A stretch of DNA of 64,000 bases, taken from the NCBI GenBank assembly GCA_039881145.1, contig JAYKKI010000075.1:62001-126000 (forward strand). The letters are read 5' to 3'. The position numbers and the translations under genes are program-made. The notes beneath the pieces were generated by a model that worked only from the letters and a program-made list of their open reading frames with translations, ran no database searches and was not told the DNA's origin. This document shows positions 10,899 through 23,475 of this stretch, one piece after another. Origin of the DNA: Druceiella hillmani. Lineage: Eukaryota; Arthropoda; Insecta; Lepidoptera; Hepialidae. How positions within the stretch are numbered: the stretch's first letter is position 1; each line of letters starts with the position of its first letter.

Positions 10899-13169
10899 TT
10901 TTTATTACAATTGGTACAGTTAATTCGTTTCTTTATAAACATGAATCTTTATTAGTCTGGCAATAATCGTTTATGAACACTGCCAGCAAAGAAACATCCA
11001 AACAGATCTAATATCATATTAATCAATCTAATAGAATTTTTTTTAATTCTCTAAAAAGTTCCCAGGCTGCACTTTTTAATAAAATTATACAATAAACGTC
11101 CTCATATTTTTGGTAATAAGTTTGATTTTCTTCGCTCAGAAGCATAAAACTTCCAGTCACTTTTGATATATTTTTGTCACTTTAAAAAAAAATGTTTCCC
11201 TACTTATAGGAACAATTGCATTGCCCTATTCACCACAAAGTTAACGCGTAATATCATCATATTTAGTAGAAAATTAAATAATTTTATTAAATACATCATA
11301 TATTAAAACAACGTTTTTTAACGCTTTCAGCATAAAATTTAATACGAAAATCATACTTGCTACTTGTTAAACTGATAAATTTTTATGGCCAAAGGAAATT
11401 TCCAGACACAACCTTTTTGGGTAAAAACTTGTTCGCAGTTTGACAGGTCAGAAAGTAAAAAAAAATACACAAGCAGCATTATTGGGACTTGCCATCATCG
11501 CGTACTATTTTTAATTAATCAGTAACTGATGTAAAACCGCACAACGGAATAGTATATTTTATTAAATCCACTTTAATTTTCGAAAAAACTTCTTTATGTG
11601 TAACATAATTTATAGTCTTCTATTTGCCATCATTAATTGTGGTTCCTTTCCATATATACTCACTTTTTCACTTTTGACATTTTTAATATATATTTGAATT
11701 TTTTTTTTCATATTTGATTGTTGGCACATAAAACTGTTTATAGATACATTTATATCCAGACCTCCTAAAAAGTATAATCTAAAGATAATTTGTTTTATGA
11801 ACGACTATACTGGTTCTTATATTTTTCATCATTTTAATTTATTCATTGGTTGTTTACTCTATTTTCTTTTCAATGCTTCGGGATCTAAACAAGTATGAAC
11901 ATACTTCATAATTAATAGCTAATATATATTAAGTCTGGGTATTAAACTATTATTTGGAAAATAGCAGTATCAACTTACTCAGAAAGAATAGTATGTTTTC
12001 AAGAAAAAGTTAGCAAAAATTGCATTTTTGAACTTAAGTAATGATATTTTTTGCTAAAAAAGTGATTATATTATTTGCAAAAAAATTTTTTTTCCAAAAT
12101 TTTCATAAAAAAAATCAATTCCATTTTATTAAAATAATAGCATTCCTAAACTCAAATTTGAGTTTTGTAACAGATTATTGATGATCATTTCATATTTTTC
12201 CATCTAATAACTCCTAACATAAGAATAGAAGGATATTTCTGGTACTTTCCTTGGTATTATTTTTTTCATAATTTAACACAAGAATCGCAATTGAAATGTA
12301 AGAAATCGAAATATTTGTCGATGCCTATTCGTGTGTTTAGAGAAATTTTTCATTTCGTTTTTCTATCGTATGTCGTAACTATAGATATTGTTTTTTGATT
12401 CCTAACTTCACATTGATGCGGCTTAATAACAAACATATTTTCATTTAAAAAAATGGTTTACAAATATATTGGAAAAGTTATTCTCTGTGTATAGTATTTT
12501 AAAATATACTACGTAATAGAAAAATTAAATTTTGAACTTCAGATATAAGAAATCCAACAGAAAAAAATGTCACACAAAACAATAATATTTCTATACACAT
12601 TTAATTACCAAATAATGTAACCAATATCTTATATTAGTAATTGTCAATAAATTACACTTATATCACTTATTCTTTAATTGTATCTACTTATTTTCTCGAC
12701 AGTTTTCCTAGTAATGAAAAAGGATATTCGTTTTCCTTGTTTCAGAGGGGCATGTTCTTTATGGACTATTTTCCGTAAGTTTTAAATCATTTTTAAACTC
12801 AAAAGATTAAATGTAATTTTTACAGTCTGTTTATCAGATTCAATATAAAATATTTACATATGTACATTAGCTACTTTCATTTCATCTTTAATTAATTTAC
12901 CTTTTTGCCTTTTTATAAAAAATATTGCCTTTAAAAAAAACTTAAAAGCATCACAATTTTGTTAATTTTGTTATTGACACATCTAACATTTCTACTGATA
13001 TCTTAATATTTATGTATCCATATACAAATCTAAAATAAAGTCTTAGGTACTTCAGTCTTTTTCTAATCTTTTTCCTCCCATTTATTTCTTCAACATCAAT
13101 TCTTTTTTCTGCACTATCATTATTCACACCTTTAACTTTCATCCCATTTTTTGCCCAACACAATTCATC
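10899..13169. other. Unannotated AT-rich DNA
   Basis: No gene, RNA or element recognised in 2.3 kb. Confidence 0.5.
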
Positions 13170-13520
13170 AGTTTCTCTTTTCACCATTCGCCCGCGTCCA
13201 AGACATTGTTCTTTAGAGGCAATCACCCTAAACCGGAAACAATAAACGCCACGTCTCAATCTTTCACCCGTCAAGAACAAAATTGTAAAAGCTCCGACTG
13301 AACCGCCCTCCTGTTTGACGCATCAACAGACGCCAATGCACGTTAACTCTATAATCCTAAGAGACAAGGCACGTTAACTCTATAATCCCACCTTGCAGTC
13401 TCCCTGCATCAATCACGGGGACCGCAAAATCCTTCCATTGAGCATGTAATCGTGCTTGTCGGTTTTCTTTGTGCTTGGCGCGGATATGAATAGGAAACCT
13501 TAGTTGACGTAGGTTTCCCG
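13170..13520. other. GC-richer island with a 31-bp-period direct repeat and hairpin
   Basis: This stretch is visibly richer in G+C and CpG than its flanks. GCACGTTAACTCTATAATCC occurs at 13338-13357 and again at 13369-13388. A hairpin pairs GGAAACCT (13493-13500) with AGGTTTCC (13511-13518). A 109-codon minus-strand frame (12951-13280) overlaps the left part, but no domain is recognised and its end is low-complexity. The island could be a foreign repeat fragment or a decayed regulatory or exonic segment; the sequence does not decide. Confidence 0.45.
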
Positions 13521-13761
13521 TACGATTTTCATATATCTTATTAGATTTATTGAAACATTTCTTTTCATGGGTATATCTGTGTAAACGTTTGTATGTTTTC
13601 CACGTTTAGTTTTAAATCGGATATTATTTTTAATCATGAATAAATAAGTAAAGAAATCAATTGTTTCAAAATATTTATATTTAGTTTTTTATTACTCATA
13701 AAATGAGCTATCAATAAGTATATTACAAGGATAACTCTATAAATAACAATAGGAAAGACTA

Positions 13762-13833
13762 TTTATATTGTAGGTGTAGGGCGGATATTAAAACTTTGTT
13801 TTGATACCCACACTATACCTGCAATATAAATGG
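13762..13833. repeat. Imperfect inverted repeat
   Basis: ATTTATATTGTAGGTGTAGG near 13762 pairs imperfectly with CACTATACCTGCAATATAAA near 13812-13832. The unpaired middle contains AAAACTTTGTTTTGATACC. Confidence 0.6.
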
Positions 13834-13923
13834 GCTTGCCTACTAAAATTAATGGTGGTGCTCCTTGATATTTCTTTTTGAACCTTATTTAGAAATATTA
13901 TTCCGATATCACTTATGGTTATA

Positions 13924-13973
13924 TTTAATATGTTATAAGCTCATCTTGCCACGTGAGCTTAAAACATATTAAA
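13924..13973. repeat. 20-bp hairpin with one mismatch
   Basis: TTTAATATGTTATAAGCTCA (13924-13943) pairs with 13954-13973 with one mismatch across a 10-base loop. No function is indicated. Confidence 0.88.
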
Positions 13974-15008
13974 CAACATTTTCTAAAGCTCGTCTTCCAC
14001 CAGAGTGGAATTTTGGAACTTGTTTGGAACCTTTTGTGGCGAGATATTTTATGATCGAAATTAATTTATATAGGGGTGGCATGATATGTTCCGTGGTAAA
14101 TTAAATAATGCAAATTAATGTTTTGTAAAGGACGTAATAATATTTCTTTATTTTTACTCCACTAAACCAGCAAACCGAGGTCATGTTTGATACATAGTGA
14201 AAGTTTGAATATAAGTTTATTCGAACTTAATACGAAAATAAATGTGTACAATTTTACGAAAGAAACTCTTGAATATTTATGATAATCTACCCGTAAAACT
14301 GATTGAAATTATTGTTTGTTTTATTCTTATGCATTTGTTTTTTTTTGTATATATACAGAATAAAGTAATTTCTCTTAACCCTTTCATTACTACTATAGTA
14401 ATCAAGCAATTACCTGATATAAGACATAAATGTACGTGCCATTTTTGGTAGTTATTTGAATGAACTTTTTCTTTGAAGTAACGAACAAAGTAAATTGTAC
14501 ATAGAAATTATTTTATGATTTGTTATCACCACTTTAAAACATCATAAGAGTTGCAAAATCCTGGAAAAGTACATATAAATAAATACAATAACAAAAAACA
14601 GAAATCTTTATTTAACTACCAATATGGTTAATAATATTTGCATTATCTCTATTTATTTCAGAAAATAAATTTTACTATTTAATGATTTTCTACATAAAGC
14701 TCACAACTTTATGATGTGAAATTGAAAAAATGTTTTATGTATATAAGTTTATTAGCTCTCTCTTATTTACCGACAATCCTGCGCTTAAACTTTTGAAACA
14801 AATTAAGTGAATGACAAAATGATAAATAAAATGTCTTTTTTTGTTACATATTCATTCCTTAAATACTAATTTTTTCAGCTTTTACGTCTGTATAGGATTC
14901 AAAATACATTAGTAATTCGAATATATTAGTAGAGTATATTAATGCACAATTCGTCGTGCCTATCTCTTTTGTTTTACCCGAAAATTTTCGCTCGTTTTAT
15001 CTTTAAGT
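13974..15008. other. Unannotated AT-rich DNA
   Basis: No gene or element recognised. Confidence 0.5.
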
Positions 15009-15031
15009 ATTTATTTATTTATTTATTTATT
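15009..15031. repeat. (ATTT)n microsatellite
   Basis: About five to six ATTT units. Confidence 0.9.
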
Positions 15032-15437
15032 ATATTCATACAAACACATTTATCGATACATTATAGATAACCTATTAGAATCGATAAGAAACTAATGATC
15101 TTACAAAGTTTAGATTAAACGTGGATAAAAACTAGGCAAGAACTATAAAAGATAACTACGTCACATTTCGACAAATTTACTTTCACTCAGAAATTGTCAG
15201 GTACGAAGCATAAAAGTTTACTCAATAATATGGGAAATAGGATTTTTCCTTTTAATGACTAGAAGATAACTTTCATAACAGTTGTAAGGCATAAAAACCT
15301 GACATACCTAAAAGGAAATCGACAGGAAATCGAAAGGGGAAATAAACACACTATCTTACGGCTATCCGGCTGTTATGCAGTTATGGAAGGAACATCTATT
15401 GCACGTGTTTAGTTGTCAAGTTGTGCTTCGTGTGCGC

Positions 15438-15439
15438 TA

Positions 15440-15478
<39 letters not shown>
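15438..15478. repeat. (TA)n microsatellite
   Basis: About 40 bp of TA repeats with one TTT interruption at the left. Confidence 0.93.
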
Positions 15479-15482
<4 letters not shown>

Positions 15483-16139
15483 CACACTTGTTTTGAAATC
15501 GTTAGCTTATTTAATTTTTATATTTATCTCAGGGCGAATATTTCCTACATTAAATAAACTGTCAAATCATGTCAATTATCTAACAAATTAGTTTATTCCA
15601 ATGGTATAATTACCTGATAAACAAGAGCAGTTTTTCAATAGACAGACATTTCAAATTTTTTTCTATGCTACAATAAACAAATTTCATGCGAGTCGTGTGT
15701 AAAAGAAAAATAAATATCGACCATAAATGTAAGTATTCGTTCAAGATTAACTACCGTTACCGGTAGATTTGTATGGAATTTGTTGAAATAATAGGTGGCG
15801 CAACTATCGCTTGAATAAATTCTATATTTTATAATAAAGTAATTAATTTTTTTTAAACAGTATTATTATTTTAACATAATCAACAAAACAAAACCTTCCG
15901 TACCATTTGCATTGCAATGGATTACATTTGCCTCAGAAATCACTTAAAATTTGACACAGAAACAAAACTTATTAAACGGCACATTGAGATATGAGCGGAT
16001 ATAAACGAATATTTTTGAGTTTTGTTACTTACAGCTAAATGTAATAAACCTAAAAAATATTCGTTGTGAAAACAAATTATTCATCCATAAAGATCTGATA
16101 TATATTTCATTCCTAATTTAAAGTATTTCATATTCAGAG
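15479..16139. other. Unannotated AT-rich DNA
   Basis: No gene or element recognised. Confidence 0.5.
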
Positions 16140-16830
16140 ACATACTGAAAAATATGCACCGCCCCCCTTTATTTCCAAAAACACGCAACCAAAAATTATG
16201 AAAACTATGGATTTTAAATATTCCATGCAAGGATTGTGAGAAAACTACAGCCATGATTCTAGATGTCTTAATTTTTCAAATATGCACCTTAATTTTACCC
16301 CTGTAAAAGATATTGTGTTATGTTTTTCTCTATTTATAGCTGATTTTGTCAGAAACTATGAGACGTAGAAATTTGAAATTTGGAATACGAATTCATCTTA
16401 TTAAGCAACATATTTTCAATTTGCTAATTTTTTTAAAACATTTCTATAAGAATAAATGTAAATAAAGGATTTAATTTTGTTGATTTTATGTGAGATATTA
16501 TTTTAAAGGGCTTATTACAAAACAAACGTAAATACTTTTTCATAATTTTAAAATGCACATTTAAAATCAAAATATGTATTCCAAAAAAATAACCCTCACC
16601 CACACCCCCTACCCCTTTATTTCCAAAAATTACTCAGCTAAAAATCGTGAATATGGTTAGTAAAATCTGACACAAAAGTATTACAAGAAAACTATAAAAA
16701 TGTAGTAGCCAATAATAATAAACTTTGCTGAAAATTAATATTTGTAAATAATTTTATGGGAATATTGTGTTCTCTTAAATGTTTCTTAGTGCCTAAATGT
16801 TTACGGAACCCTCTTATTAAGAGATTTACT
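16140..16830 (+). repeat. Dispersed insect-type repeat, two related halves
   Basis: CCCCCCTTTATTTCCAAAAA near 16161 and CCCCTACCCCTTTATTTCCA near 16606 each begin a related stretch; AAACTACAGCCATGATTCTA matches AAACTATAAAAATGTAGTAG. The phrase AAACTATGAGACGTAGAAAT (about 16352) and the terminal TACGGAACCCT (about 16802) belong to a phrase set I know from widely dispersed insect repeats, especially in moths and butterflies. Related text recurs inside block B near 2390 and 24590-24830. Noncoding. Confidence 0.55.
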
Positions 16831-16989
16831 CGTGCTTGATAGATTGTTTTTCATAAGATATAATGGTTTGCGTTCAAATCCAAAAAATATTTTTCTAATA
16901 TTACAGAATGAACACATAAACATTTGGTAATTTATTAAGAATTTTTAGCCTTAAAATTTACTCCAAAAAAAAACACGAATTCTAGAAAA

Positions 16990-17195
16990 AATAAGAAGAG
17001 TTAGGAAATGTTTCAATATTTATATCGGCAATTGATGTTCGTACCGTTGCCAGAGATTCACTGGGCGACGACGCGTTGTTCCGCGTCCAGAGAATGATTT
17101 CGGCGTAAAGCGACGCCTGCGCGTTTTTTTCCCGCAGTGTGTGGGGCTTCATATAAATATATAGTGCATTCAAATCCAAATCGGAAATACACCGA
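16990..17195 (-). other. Possible orphan exon or coding-like GC-rich patch
   Basis: On the minus strand a short stretch is unusually GC-rich at third positions for this window. One frame reads HTLREKNAQASLYAEIILW and then TRNNASSPSESLA; the overlapping frame reads EAPHTAGKKRAGVALRRNHS and stops at TGA. A TTATTACAG acceptor-like site lies just upstream on that strand, and a GTACGA donor-like site follows ...GCAACG. No domain is recognised and no partner exon was found, so this could equally be a repeat fragment. The adjoining 17246-17325 stretch has two copies of GCAGTGCGCAT. Confidence 0.2.
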
Positions 17196-17199
17196 ATGA

Positions 17200-17929
17200 A
17201 ATCTGTAATAAACTACAGAATTGAAATTCACATATTTGTTTTATCCGCAGTGCGCATACTTGCGTATTATTCTATAGTTCACAGATTGTGCGGGAATTAT
17301 CCGCACGGAATTTTACTGCAGTGCGCATTAGACCTTTCGCTTCTCAAATCTCCTAAGAGGAGCATCAATAATAGAAGGAAGTGAAAGTCTAATTTCGCTG
17401 CCAGTAATAAAACGATACTAAATGAATTACCGTTTTCCAAATTTTTTCGAAGATTTTCATAGATGAAAAACTATATTTTCTTCACCCATTCTTCAGAATT
17501 ATTGCAATAACTTTTCAATCGAAGCTAGACTGTTTAATATTGCTTAATGCAATTACGACACACATCAGAAAGATTGAGATAGAAGATTAGAAGATTGATT
17601 GAGATAGAAGAAGGTCTTAGTAGTTGATAGTAAACTGATATATTCAAATTAGATAAGTCATAAAATTTGGAGAAGAAATATGTACTAGAAGTTATTATTC
17701 ACACATTTTAAAAATGTTTATTTTTTTTTAATAGTTTCAATATATCGAAATATTTAAAAATTTATTTAATTTTGTGAACTAATTACCTGGAGTGGGTCAA
17801 CTTTTACCTTACTATGAAATATGGATTAACATTTGCTATGAAATTATTGAATGAAAAAAAAAACAAATAAAATCTTTCGGGCCAACGTGTATCTGAATAG
17901 GTACATTTCCACCATAAGTCTTTTTAGCT
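17200..17929. other. Unannotated AT-rich DNA
   Basis: Apart from the two GCAGTGCGCAT copies at about 17250 and 17320, nothing is recognised. Confidence 0.5.
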
Positions 17930-18174
17930 ATTAGTTACTTACTGGCCGAACTTTGTTTACCTTAATTAAAAATTTGACCTCGGTCGTGCTTATATATTCT
18001 TGTTTTTGAAATGCAATGCTCAGTAGATATACTAAAATAAACCTGTCAAATACAAGTAAAACTCGCGCTAAGACGAAATTGCCGTTCATATTTAGATACA
18101 CATAAACATTTAAGGATACGTAGTACTTCTATTAAATCGTTTAAAAGTATTATAATGTTTTAACCATATACTAT

Positions 18175-18364
18175 CGTGTGTTGCGTTGCATGGCTTTAAT
18201 GGCTCGGCGTATCGTGGGGACTCAGTTTCCATTTCCGACCGATAATTGAGCGGGTCTGGACTAGTGTCTCGTTGGCTGTATGATATTGCTTTCGTAGAAA
18301 TAATTCCACCATATGTGTTAGTGGTTCCCATTAACGTACATAAATAAATAAATAAATAAATAAA
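18175..18364 (+). mobile_element. tRNA-derived SINE, copy 1
   Basis: It aligns with 54395-54560. Shared landmarks are GCTCGGCGTATC, then TTCCGAC, then GAGCGGGTCTGGA against AAGCGGGGCTGGA, then TTCGTAGAAATAATTCCACC against TTCGTGGCAATAAATCCATC. This copy ends in (AAAT)n at 18340-18364, a typical SINE/LINE-mobilised tail. Its B-box equivalent is degenerate (CAGTTTCCATTTCC); the other copy preserves AGTTCGATTCC. The 73-codon antisense frame over it is an artefact. Confidence 0.75.
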
Positions 18365-19682
18365 TGTGTTGCCAAGTACATCTCTCGCGGGCTTAAAAAT
18401 ATCGATAATTTTGTTAAAAATACTTTAATTAAATTACTTATAACTTTTTTACTATTATGGATTTAGCTCTTTTTTATTTGTCGGTTAAATACAATTTATA
18501 AGAAATAATTTAACCGAATTACAGCTCCTTACATAGTGGCTTCTTCATATAGTACTCGTAATAAAAGGTGTCTAAAAATGGCAATTTCAGTGGCATACCA
18601 AATTCTTGTTTTCATTGAAAAAAAAAGGTTTGTGCTCTACTAAGCAATACAATACTTGTCAATATAGAGAAACTAAAGTTTTAGCTCTTAAGATGTACGG
18701 GAGCTGCCTCAAAATATAATTTTAAGCCATTTTAAATATCAATTAAAATGGTTGCTCAAAGAACTACATATTATATATAAATTTCAGAGCCCTATTTTAC
18801 TTCGGTCAGAAATTAGAATCTAGTCTAAAACCAAGTACCATGCGTCTAAACCAAGAAATATTTATGTAGTTATAATTTTTTTTTGATGTTATAATACAAT
18901 AGTATTAGTTAAACAGTTAACCATACTTTTAACGAAAATATCTAGTCACGATTACATACCGTAGTGACACAGGTTAAATTTCAAATATAACATAGTTACA
19001 AAAATCAATACGAAGTCTCAAGCTAAATTTTATATAAAATAAGCTTTAAATTCTACGAGCCTAGACGGTCGTCTAATTTAAACGTATAAGCTTGTCAAAC
19101 ATAAACTACCAGAGAGCGGGTGAAGTAGGAGGGTTAGATAATATTTAACTTTAACTACGTGAATTAAGCGCCTGAATGTTTGACCTGGTACACATTTTAC
19201 AGCAATTTTCATGTTATTATATAATACATTAAATTTTAATACGCGGACCGGCAAATGCTGCCACCGTGGTAAACAGTCCTAAGGCGGGTGATCAAAAATA
19301 GGTAATTCGGAAATAAAGCATTATATTTTCATGTTGAACTGATTTAAATGATAAAACCAAATGTTATTTACTTGATTTATTATATAGTACCAATATTTAT
19401 CAATAATTTAATTACAAATGACTTGAAAAATAAATTTGAAGTAAATGTAAGAAAATGGTATATTTCAATGTCTATATTAATTAATATTAAGCACAATTAA
19501 TTGCCAGATTTGGTCTTCAAATATATTGAAAGTGATATTTTCTATCCTTAAGCAAAAATAAGATTTAAAAAAAAAATTAAATAGTTAATAAAAAAGGAGT
19601 TTTTACACAAATTAAGCACGTATTTATCTAAACGATTGACGTCTGCACTCTCTTCATACAGCACATTCGTGTTTTTCTTTGT

Positions 19683-19916
19683 ATGTCATTTTCCTAAATC
19701 CTATAACTTAGAGAAATATATATTATTAAAGGAGCATTTAAGTGAATTATCTGAAAAGAAAAATATAAATTTTAAATAACATTATCAGTATTTCGTATTA
19801 TTACGAAATACTGATAATGTTATTTAAAATTTATATTTTTCTTTTCAGATAATTCACTTAAATGCTCCTTTAATAATATATATTTCTCTAAGTTATAGGA
19901 TTTAGGAAAATGACAT
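19683..19916. repeat. Perfect 115-bp-arm palindrome
   Basis: Arm 19683-19797 and arm 19802-19916 are exact reverse complements over 115 bases by eye, with a 4-base spacer. Identity stops sharply at both outer ends. No protein is encoded. Perfect arms in a region where everything else is diverged imply a very recent origin, gene-conversion maintenance, or an assembly or library artefact. Confidence 0.95.
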
Positions 19917-19967
19917 AGTATTTCGTATTATACTGATAAATAACATTATCAGAGACAATATGAGAAT

Positions 19968-20013
19968 CGTGGCACACGTTTCTAATATTGTCTTATGAGA
20001 AACGTGTGCCACG
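19968..20013. repeat. 16-bp perfect hairpin with nested complementarity
   Basis: CGTGGCACACGTTTCT (19968-19983) pairs with 19998-20013. The loop contains ATATTGTC, which is complementary to GACAATAT just upstream of the stem, so two alternative pairings exist. Just to the left, a shortened echo of the big palindrome's core (AGTATTTCGTATTA, then ACATTATCAG) lies at 19917-19953. Confidence 0.9.
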
Positions 20014-21753
20014 AGTTAATGTAAAGAGCCATCGCAGCAACAAGGTTATTTATAGGTTATTTTGGTTCATATATTTTACGTTAGACTGCACTTATCTCAA
20101 TATGTAAAAATATATTAAAGCAAGTATACATCATTTCTAAAAATTGTAGTAACAAAACAAATCATAATTATCCACCTCAATTTATAATTAATCTTCGTAG
20201 TACTAAAATATCACAAATGCTACAAAACAAATAAAATTAATGTACATTAAATATTACAACACAAACCTTCACCTCGGATTTCCATGTCATTAACACACAA
20301 ATAAGCAAAGAAATACCGAGAAATATTATCGCAAAACGAGTCACTAACAAGTCCGCCGTAAAGGGTTGAAAAGTAAACAACGTGTAGCCGCGTGCGATGC
20401 GCGCGTTTTATAGGTCAAAATGCGAGTGAAAAACAATTATTAGCGGTAATGTTTATATGTTTTCGGGTAGCTTGTTAATGTGCTAGTTAGTGAGGTAGTT
20501 AGACGTGAGAATTTACGTGATTTCTCGATTTATGACCTTGAATGGAGCCATCGTGCGCTGTCAGCATTTGTGAAAATATTTATTTGGAAGTAGTCTCACG
20601 ATGAATGTATATAACATCATTATAGTTATTGTGTTTCTTGCTACTATGTTTTATTATAATTATTTCCTTGTGGCTTTACTGCATAAAAGTTCTATTTTAA
20701 ACAAAGTACAGCATTTTTGTAATTCATACCTATTAAACAATCCCTGTAATTGTATCAATAAGAAAACAAAAAGAATGAAAACGTCTTTCTACAAATTTTA
20801 ATTAAAGTTCGTCTTAAAACGCCAGCTAGTGAAAGAATTCGAAAACTAAACTTCAGACACCACTGTACAATGTATTCTACTGTTATTTTAATTTTAGTAA
20901 GCCATATTTTACAGAAAGTTTGTTTCGTTGGATAGTAAATGATAAATTTAAGAACAGACAGATTTAATTTCTGGAGACTGAAAAATAATTTTTAGCAAAA
21001 CCACACCGGGTTTGTAAAAATTATTAAAAGAGGTACTTTTAATAATGGAGGCATGTCGATTTTGAATACTGCGAAGGGGTTAAATGACTGACGGTGAAGA
21101 AATATGCTTGTGCGTTTTCCACTAAATGAATGACTGCGGTAGAAAAAAGTATTTAAAATAAGCGAAGGACAACATTTAAGACACCAATATAGTAAACGTT
21201 GGATGGAACGTCGACATTTCTTAGTGACCTAAGTTTTATAAACGATTGTTTCGTTCGTTTGCGATCTAATTGTAGATAGATAGAAAATTCAATATTAAAT
21301 ATTTAGTTTAGACAGCAAGCAGTATTCTGAGATCTTTATAAGCCAACTGCGTACGAAAAAAATATCTGCTCTTTGTGTGCAGGAAATCTTGACGGAAAAT
21401 CTAAACAAGAAACGCCGCGACATGTGAAGTCTTTATGAAAAATGAAACCAATTTTATCTTTGATTCCGAAATGGCACGACAAATATTTATTTCCGATTTT
21501 GGTCAATATTTTGCATATTACTTCTACATCAGTGTAGTATTTGCATTCATTGATTATTTTTCCCAAAAGACTGGTTTTCAGATCGCCGCCAATTTTGGTA
21601 CCGATAACTAAAATCGAGCTATTTGAAACTTTCCTTATTCTAATATATGACGGCTCGCAATCACACGTTCTTGTGATTTGTTTATAATAAGTGAAAATAA
21701 TTCTTGGAAAATATATCTCTGTAATGTTTTAGAATATCCCAAAATTTATAAAG

Positions 21754-21775
21754 AATATATATATATATATATATA
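21754..21775. repeat. Short (TA)n tract
   Basis: About 20 bp of TA repeats. Confidence 0.85.
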
Positions 21776-22302
21776 ACTAATAATGCATCTTCCTATCATC
21801 ACTAAACCAAAGTCGCATACAAATTCCCATCATATGCATTTCTGACACACAGAGGAATCACGTAGGTAAGAAATTGAATAAATAAGAAACTATGTGTCAT
21901 GTACCATTAACAGGATGAAGAAAATATTGTCGATTAATAGAAAGAAATTTAAGACTGGTTAACAATTGTTTTAATTGAAAATGAGTTAATTTCCTTAATT
22001 TTTGCTACATTTAATTTAAACCTGCAAAACAATTATTTAACTATGACAAAAACTAATGTTGTAATTTAATAAATACGTTTTAAAGCAAGTTTTTATTAAA
22101 TATGTTTGAATATAATAAAAAGAAGTAAGAGACTGTGTCATCATAATTATATTATGCCTATTTTTATTAGCAAAAATATTGTTGAATGAGCGCGTATAAA
22201 ATTTAGTTACATGTAGCCTTCCATTGTAGTTTAAAACAAACACTTTTTTTTTATGTGGGGTTCTATCCCTCAATACGTAATGCCTTGTATTTAAATTCAA
22301 AG

Positions 22303-22305
<3 letters not shown>

Positions 22306-22395
<90 letters not shown>
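22306..22395. repeat. (TA)n microsatellite, ~90 bp
   Basis: The longest uninterrupted TA tract in the window. The 127-codon minus-strand frame 22037-22420 is produced by reading through it. Confidence 0.96.
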
Positions 22396-22399
<4 letters not shown>

Positions 22400-22839
22400 T
22401 GTGCGTTTTAATATTACCACAACTTTTAAAATATAACAAGCAAATCATTTTCTTGTATACTGTCAATATTTTAGACCAACATCTGCACTAATCTCGAGTA
22501 GTATATATATACATAATTCTACGTCAATTCATATTTTATTTTATATAGGTAGCATGCGATTATGTAACCTTTTCTCCGTAAATAATGCGCAATTAACAAC
22601 AAATGCAATATACTCTACCTATATTTTTTTATTACTATACATACTCGTATTTCATGTACTTTCGGAGAATATTGGGAGTAGCAAACAGATGTAAAATTGG
22701 TGTTTAATGAAAAGGATTCCCTTCCACAATTTTCGCTAAGGGACGCTTATAGTATACGAATTAGTCAAGACATTCAAATTCCATTCAACAATTATTAAAA
22801 AAAACAATATTAATTTTATAAATCCTTGCTTAGGCCGCT

Positions 22840-22899
22840 GGAATTACGTTATTTATTTTAAAGTTTCATGTATTGAAATTTTAAAATAACGTAATTCCA
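22840..22899. repeat. Imperfect inverted repeat within block G
   Basis: TGGAATTACGTTATTTATTT pairs with the following TTAAAATAACGTAATTCCA, with a small indel. The right arm also aligns with block G at about 5345-5372. Confidence 0.75.
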
Positions 22900-22999
22900 T
22901 AAAGTGTGTATCATTTTAGTTGTCAGTATTTTCTTTCATCATTACTTATAAATAAGGAAGAAGACAAGGAACAGTATTTCTTGACATAAATAATAATGA

Positions 23000-23475
23000 A
23001 AATAAAATATCGAAAAGCCAGACAAGTGCGAGTATGGTTCGCACGTCGAGGGTTCCGTACCTAGTTTAAAGTGAAATTACTTTGTTTATCTTAGGTCGAC
23101 ACTAATATGGACTTCCTAACGAAGTAAATTTTTAATAATACCTTATATAATTTAATAGGGAGAGGAGGCTTATACATTATTATAAATATTTAAAAAACAT
23201 CTAGTGCTACAGTTGTAGCATTTCTACAAACCAAGTATACTTCTGTAAAAAGTATGCTTCTAAAAACCTCTTTATTTTCTATTCAACGGTTTCAGAAATA
23301 AAGAGAATATATTTGTTTGTCAAGATTTATGAACGTTAATATCTCATAACGTGAAATTTCACATTTGTACATCAAGCGGTTTCTAAATAAAACAACCCTG
23401 ATAAACAGACAGACACGTGAGTAATCTTACAAGATTCCGTTTTTCCCTTTAAAACACAGAATCTTAAAAATCAGT
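23000..23475 (+). repeat. Dispersed insect 'GTTCCGTACC' repeat
   Basis: It begins near AAGCCAGACAAGTGCGAGT, then GAGGGTTCCGTACC, and ends with ACAGACAGACACG, GATTCCGTTTTTCCCTTT and AATCTTAAAAA. This order of phrases is familiar from an extremely common noncoding repeat of moth and butterfly genomes. No reading frame. It lies between blocks G and A of the long repeat. Confidence 0.6.

Noticed and set aside
12951..13280. 109-codon minus-strand frame
   Set aside because: No recognisable domain, low-complexity tail, and partly within the GC island; not supported as a gene.
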